Source of the DNA: Actinomyces weissii
GTDB taxonomy: Bacteria; Actinomycetota; Actinomycetes; Actinomycetales; Actinomycetaceae
Direction: 5' to 3'
Length of the DNA stretch: 64,000 nt
Assembly: GCF_016598775.1 (NCBI RefSeq)
Contig: NZ_CP066802.1
Location: forward strand, 434,001 to 498,000
In this document: piece after piece, positions 62,953 through 64,000 of the stretch
Layout: each line of letters opens with the position of its first letter
How positions within the stretch are numbered: the stretch's first letter is position 1
Translations under genes and position numbers: made by a program
The notes under the pieces: generated by a model
What the model was told of the DNA's origin: nothing
Databases searched by the model: none
The model's input: only the letters and a program-made list of their open reading frames with translations

Positions 62953-64000
62953 ATGGCAGCGGGGGATGAGGCGCACGGGCGGGGACCACGGTGGATCCCC
63001 GTCGAGCAGGGCGTCCGGATAGCCCGCGCTCGCAAGAAGGCGGCGGAAAGCAGACGGCGGGGTGCTGCCGGGGCGGGGCCTGCTGGGGTAGAGCGCGCCG
63101 GGACTGGAAGCACCCCGGGTGCTAACGGCAGGAGCCCGGCCCGGGGAGCGGACGGTGGAGCGCCCAGGACCGCGGCCACGCGCAGCAGTACCGCCAAAGC
63201 CGGTTCAGCCAAGCCTGGTACGGGCCGGGCCGCCCAGAGCGGCACCGGCAGGAGCGGCGCTAGCAGGTCGGGTACAGGCCGCTCCGCGTCGCCAGGGAGT
63301 ACCCACCGGGAGCAGCCGGACTCAGACGTGCCCGGGGCCCCCGGCCGAGGCGCCCGCCAGCAGCGTCCGGCTGCGGCGAGCGGGCGGCAGCAGCGTCCGG
63401 CCGCCGGTGGTGCTAGGACTGCCAGCAGGGCTAGTGCGGCTGGCCGGGCTCGCGGAGGCCCAGGGGCCAGCGCCAGGCAGACGGCGGGCGCCGCGCCAGC
63501 TGCAGGCGGAAAGGGTAGCGCCCCGGGCGGTGCAGGCCGGAGGACGGCGGGCACCACCCGGGCTGCTGCCAGTGGCACCCGGCAGGCAGGAGGCCGGACG
63601 GCCGCTGCGGGCCGCCCCCGCCAGACCGGGGCCGCCCCGCGCGGGGCCAGCCAGGCAAGCCCGGCGGGTGGCAGGCCGAGCCGCTCCACCCGGACCCCGG
63701 CTCCCGGAGGCACCCACGGGCGGCAGCGGCCGCAAGCCGCGCAGCAGCGGGGACAGCGGGCGGGCGGGCGGACGCCGTCGGTACCCGGGAAGAGCGGAGC
63801 CTTGCGCACCCGCCAGGCAGTGAACCCGGTGGCGCAGCACCGTCCGGGGCAGGCGCGCCGTGGGCTCGCCCCCCGGCCCCGCCGCACGCTCTCGCCCCAG
63901 GAGCGCCAGCGCCTTGTCTGGATCGGGAAAGGGGTGGCGGCGGTGCTGGGGGTGATCGTCATCAGCGTGCTCCTGATCTGGGGCACGGCGGCGTACCGGG
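62953..64000 (+). CDS. N-terminal part of a membrane-anchored protein with a long basic disordered region (truncated by window end)
   Basis: An open frame starts at ATG 62953 and runs to the window end without a stop, at least 349 residues. Residues 1-32 (MAAGDEAHGRGPRW, then EQGVRIARARKKAAE) look ordered, followed by about 270 residues rich in Arg, Gly, Ala, Ser and Gln. A hydrophobic segment at about 322-345 (WIGKGVAAVLGVIVISVLLIW) would anchor it in the membrane with the basic part inside the cell. What follows is outside the window, so the family cannot be named; cell-division or cell-wall proteins with such cytoplasmic tails are possible. Confidence 0.65.
   Translation, partial: MAAGDEAHGRGPRWIPVEQGVRIARARKKAAESRRRGAAGAGPAGVERAGTGSTPGANGRSPARGADGGAPRTAATRSSTAKAGSAKPGTGRAAQSGTGRSGASRSGTGRSASPGSTHREQPDSDVPGAPGRGARQQRPAAASGRQQRPAAGGARTASRASAAGRARGGPGASARQTAGAAPAAGGKGSAPGGAGRRTAGTTRAAASGTRQAGGRTAAAGRPRQTGAAPRGASQASPAGGRPSRSTRTPAPGGTHGRQRPQAAQQRGQRAGGRTPSVPGKSGALRTRQAVNPVAQHRPGQARRGLAPRPRRTLSPQERQRLVWIGKGVAAVLGVIVISVLLIWGTAAYR

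Noticed and set aside
61863-63986. Long minus-strand frame across the SorC regulator and the final gene
   Set aside because: It crosses two genes better supported on the plus strand and has a Pro/Ala/Arg-rich shadow composition.

Overview
The window is high-GC actinobacterial DNA. The neighbour set hpt, ftsH, folE, folP, folB-folK, DUF3180, bacterial PH-domain proteins, DUF2520, panC, panD and lysS is characteristic of Actinobacteria. Together with LutABC, L-lactate permease and GlpABC it suggests Actinomyces or a close relative (inference). No rRNA or tRNA gene was seen.

Positions 1-17366 are a complete type III CRISPR interference locus. A GT-rich leader (1-230) precedes a 46-repeat array (231-3521). 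Facing it on the minus strand is a five-gene effector operon: cas10, a Cas7-Csx10 fusion, a double-Cas7 protein, a Csx19-like protein and a large TIGR03986-type Cas7. This gene order matches the type III-D variant (III-Dv) effector known from Synechocystis. Divergent from cas10 are a CARF-like/HEPN ribonuclease and two unrecognised proteins: a small beta-rich protein with an 18-bp tandem repeat, and a membrane protein with CorA-like topology. I read these as cyclic-oligonucleotide-responsive or membrane ancillary effectors. No cas1, cas2 or cas6 is visible. Nearly all spacers, read antisense, give open peptide-like frames, which fits crRNAs aimed at invader mRNA.

Positions 17667-42039 are mainly housekeeping. 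They hold hpt, an AIM24-like protein, ftsH and folate synthesis (folE, folP, folBK). A divergent two-component system and a MacB/FtsX-type ABC transporter sit between folE and folP. After folBK come membrane proteins of unknown role, then pantothenate synthesis and lysS. The block panC-panD-lysS looks inverted relative to the usual order. A short protein with repeated DivIVA-type motifs follows.

Positions 42040-64000 are metabolic. Lactate use is served by lldD (with an IdeR/DtxR-like iron box), lutABC and an L-lactate permease. A small CstR-like persulfide-response operon follows, with its palindromic operator. Glycerol use is served by glpF, glpK and anaerobic-type glpABC with a SorC-type regulator. 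The window ends inside a membrane-anchored protein with a very basic disordered N-terminus.

Two dispersed noncoding families stand out. One is a 124-nt element present five times, always exactly 124 nt despite large internal divergence, which suggests a structured RNA. The other is a long perfect palindrome present four times, one copy carrying compensatory stem changes.
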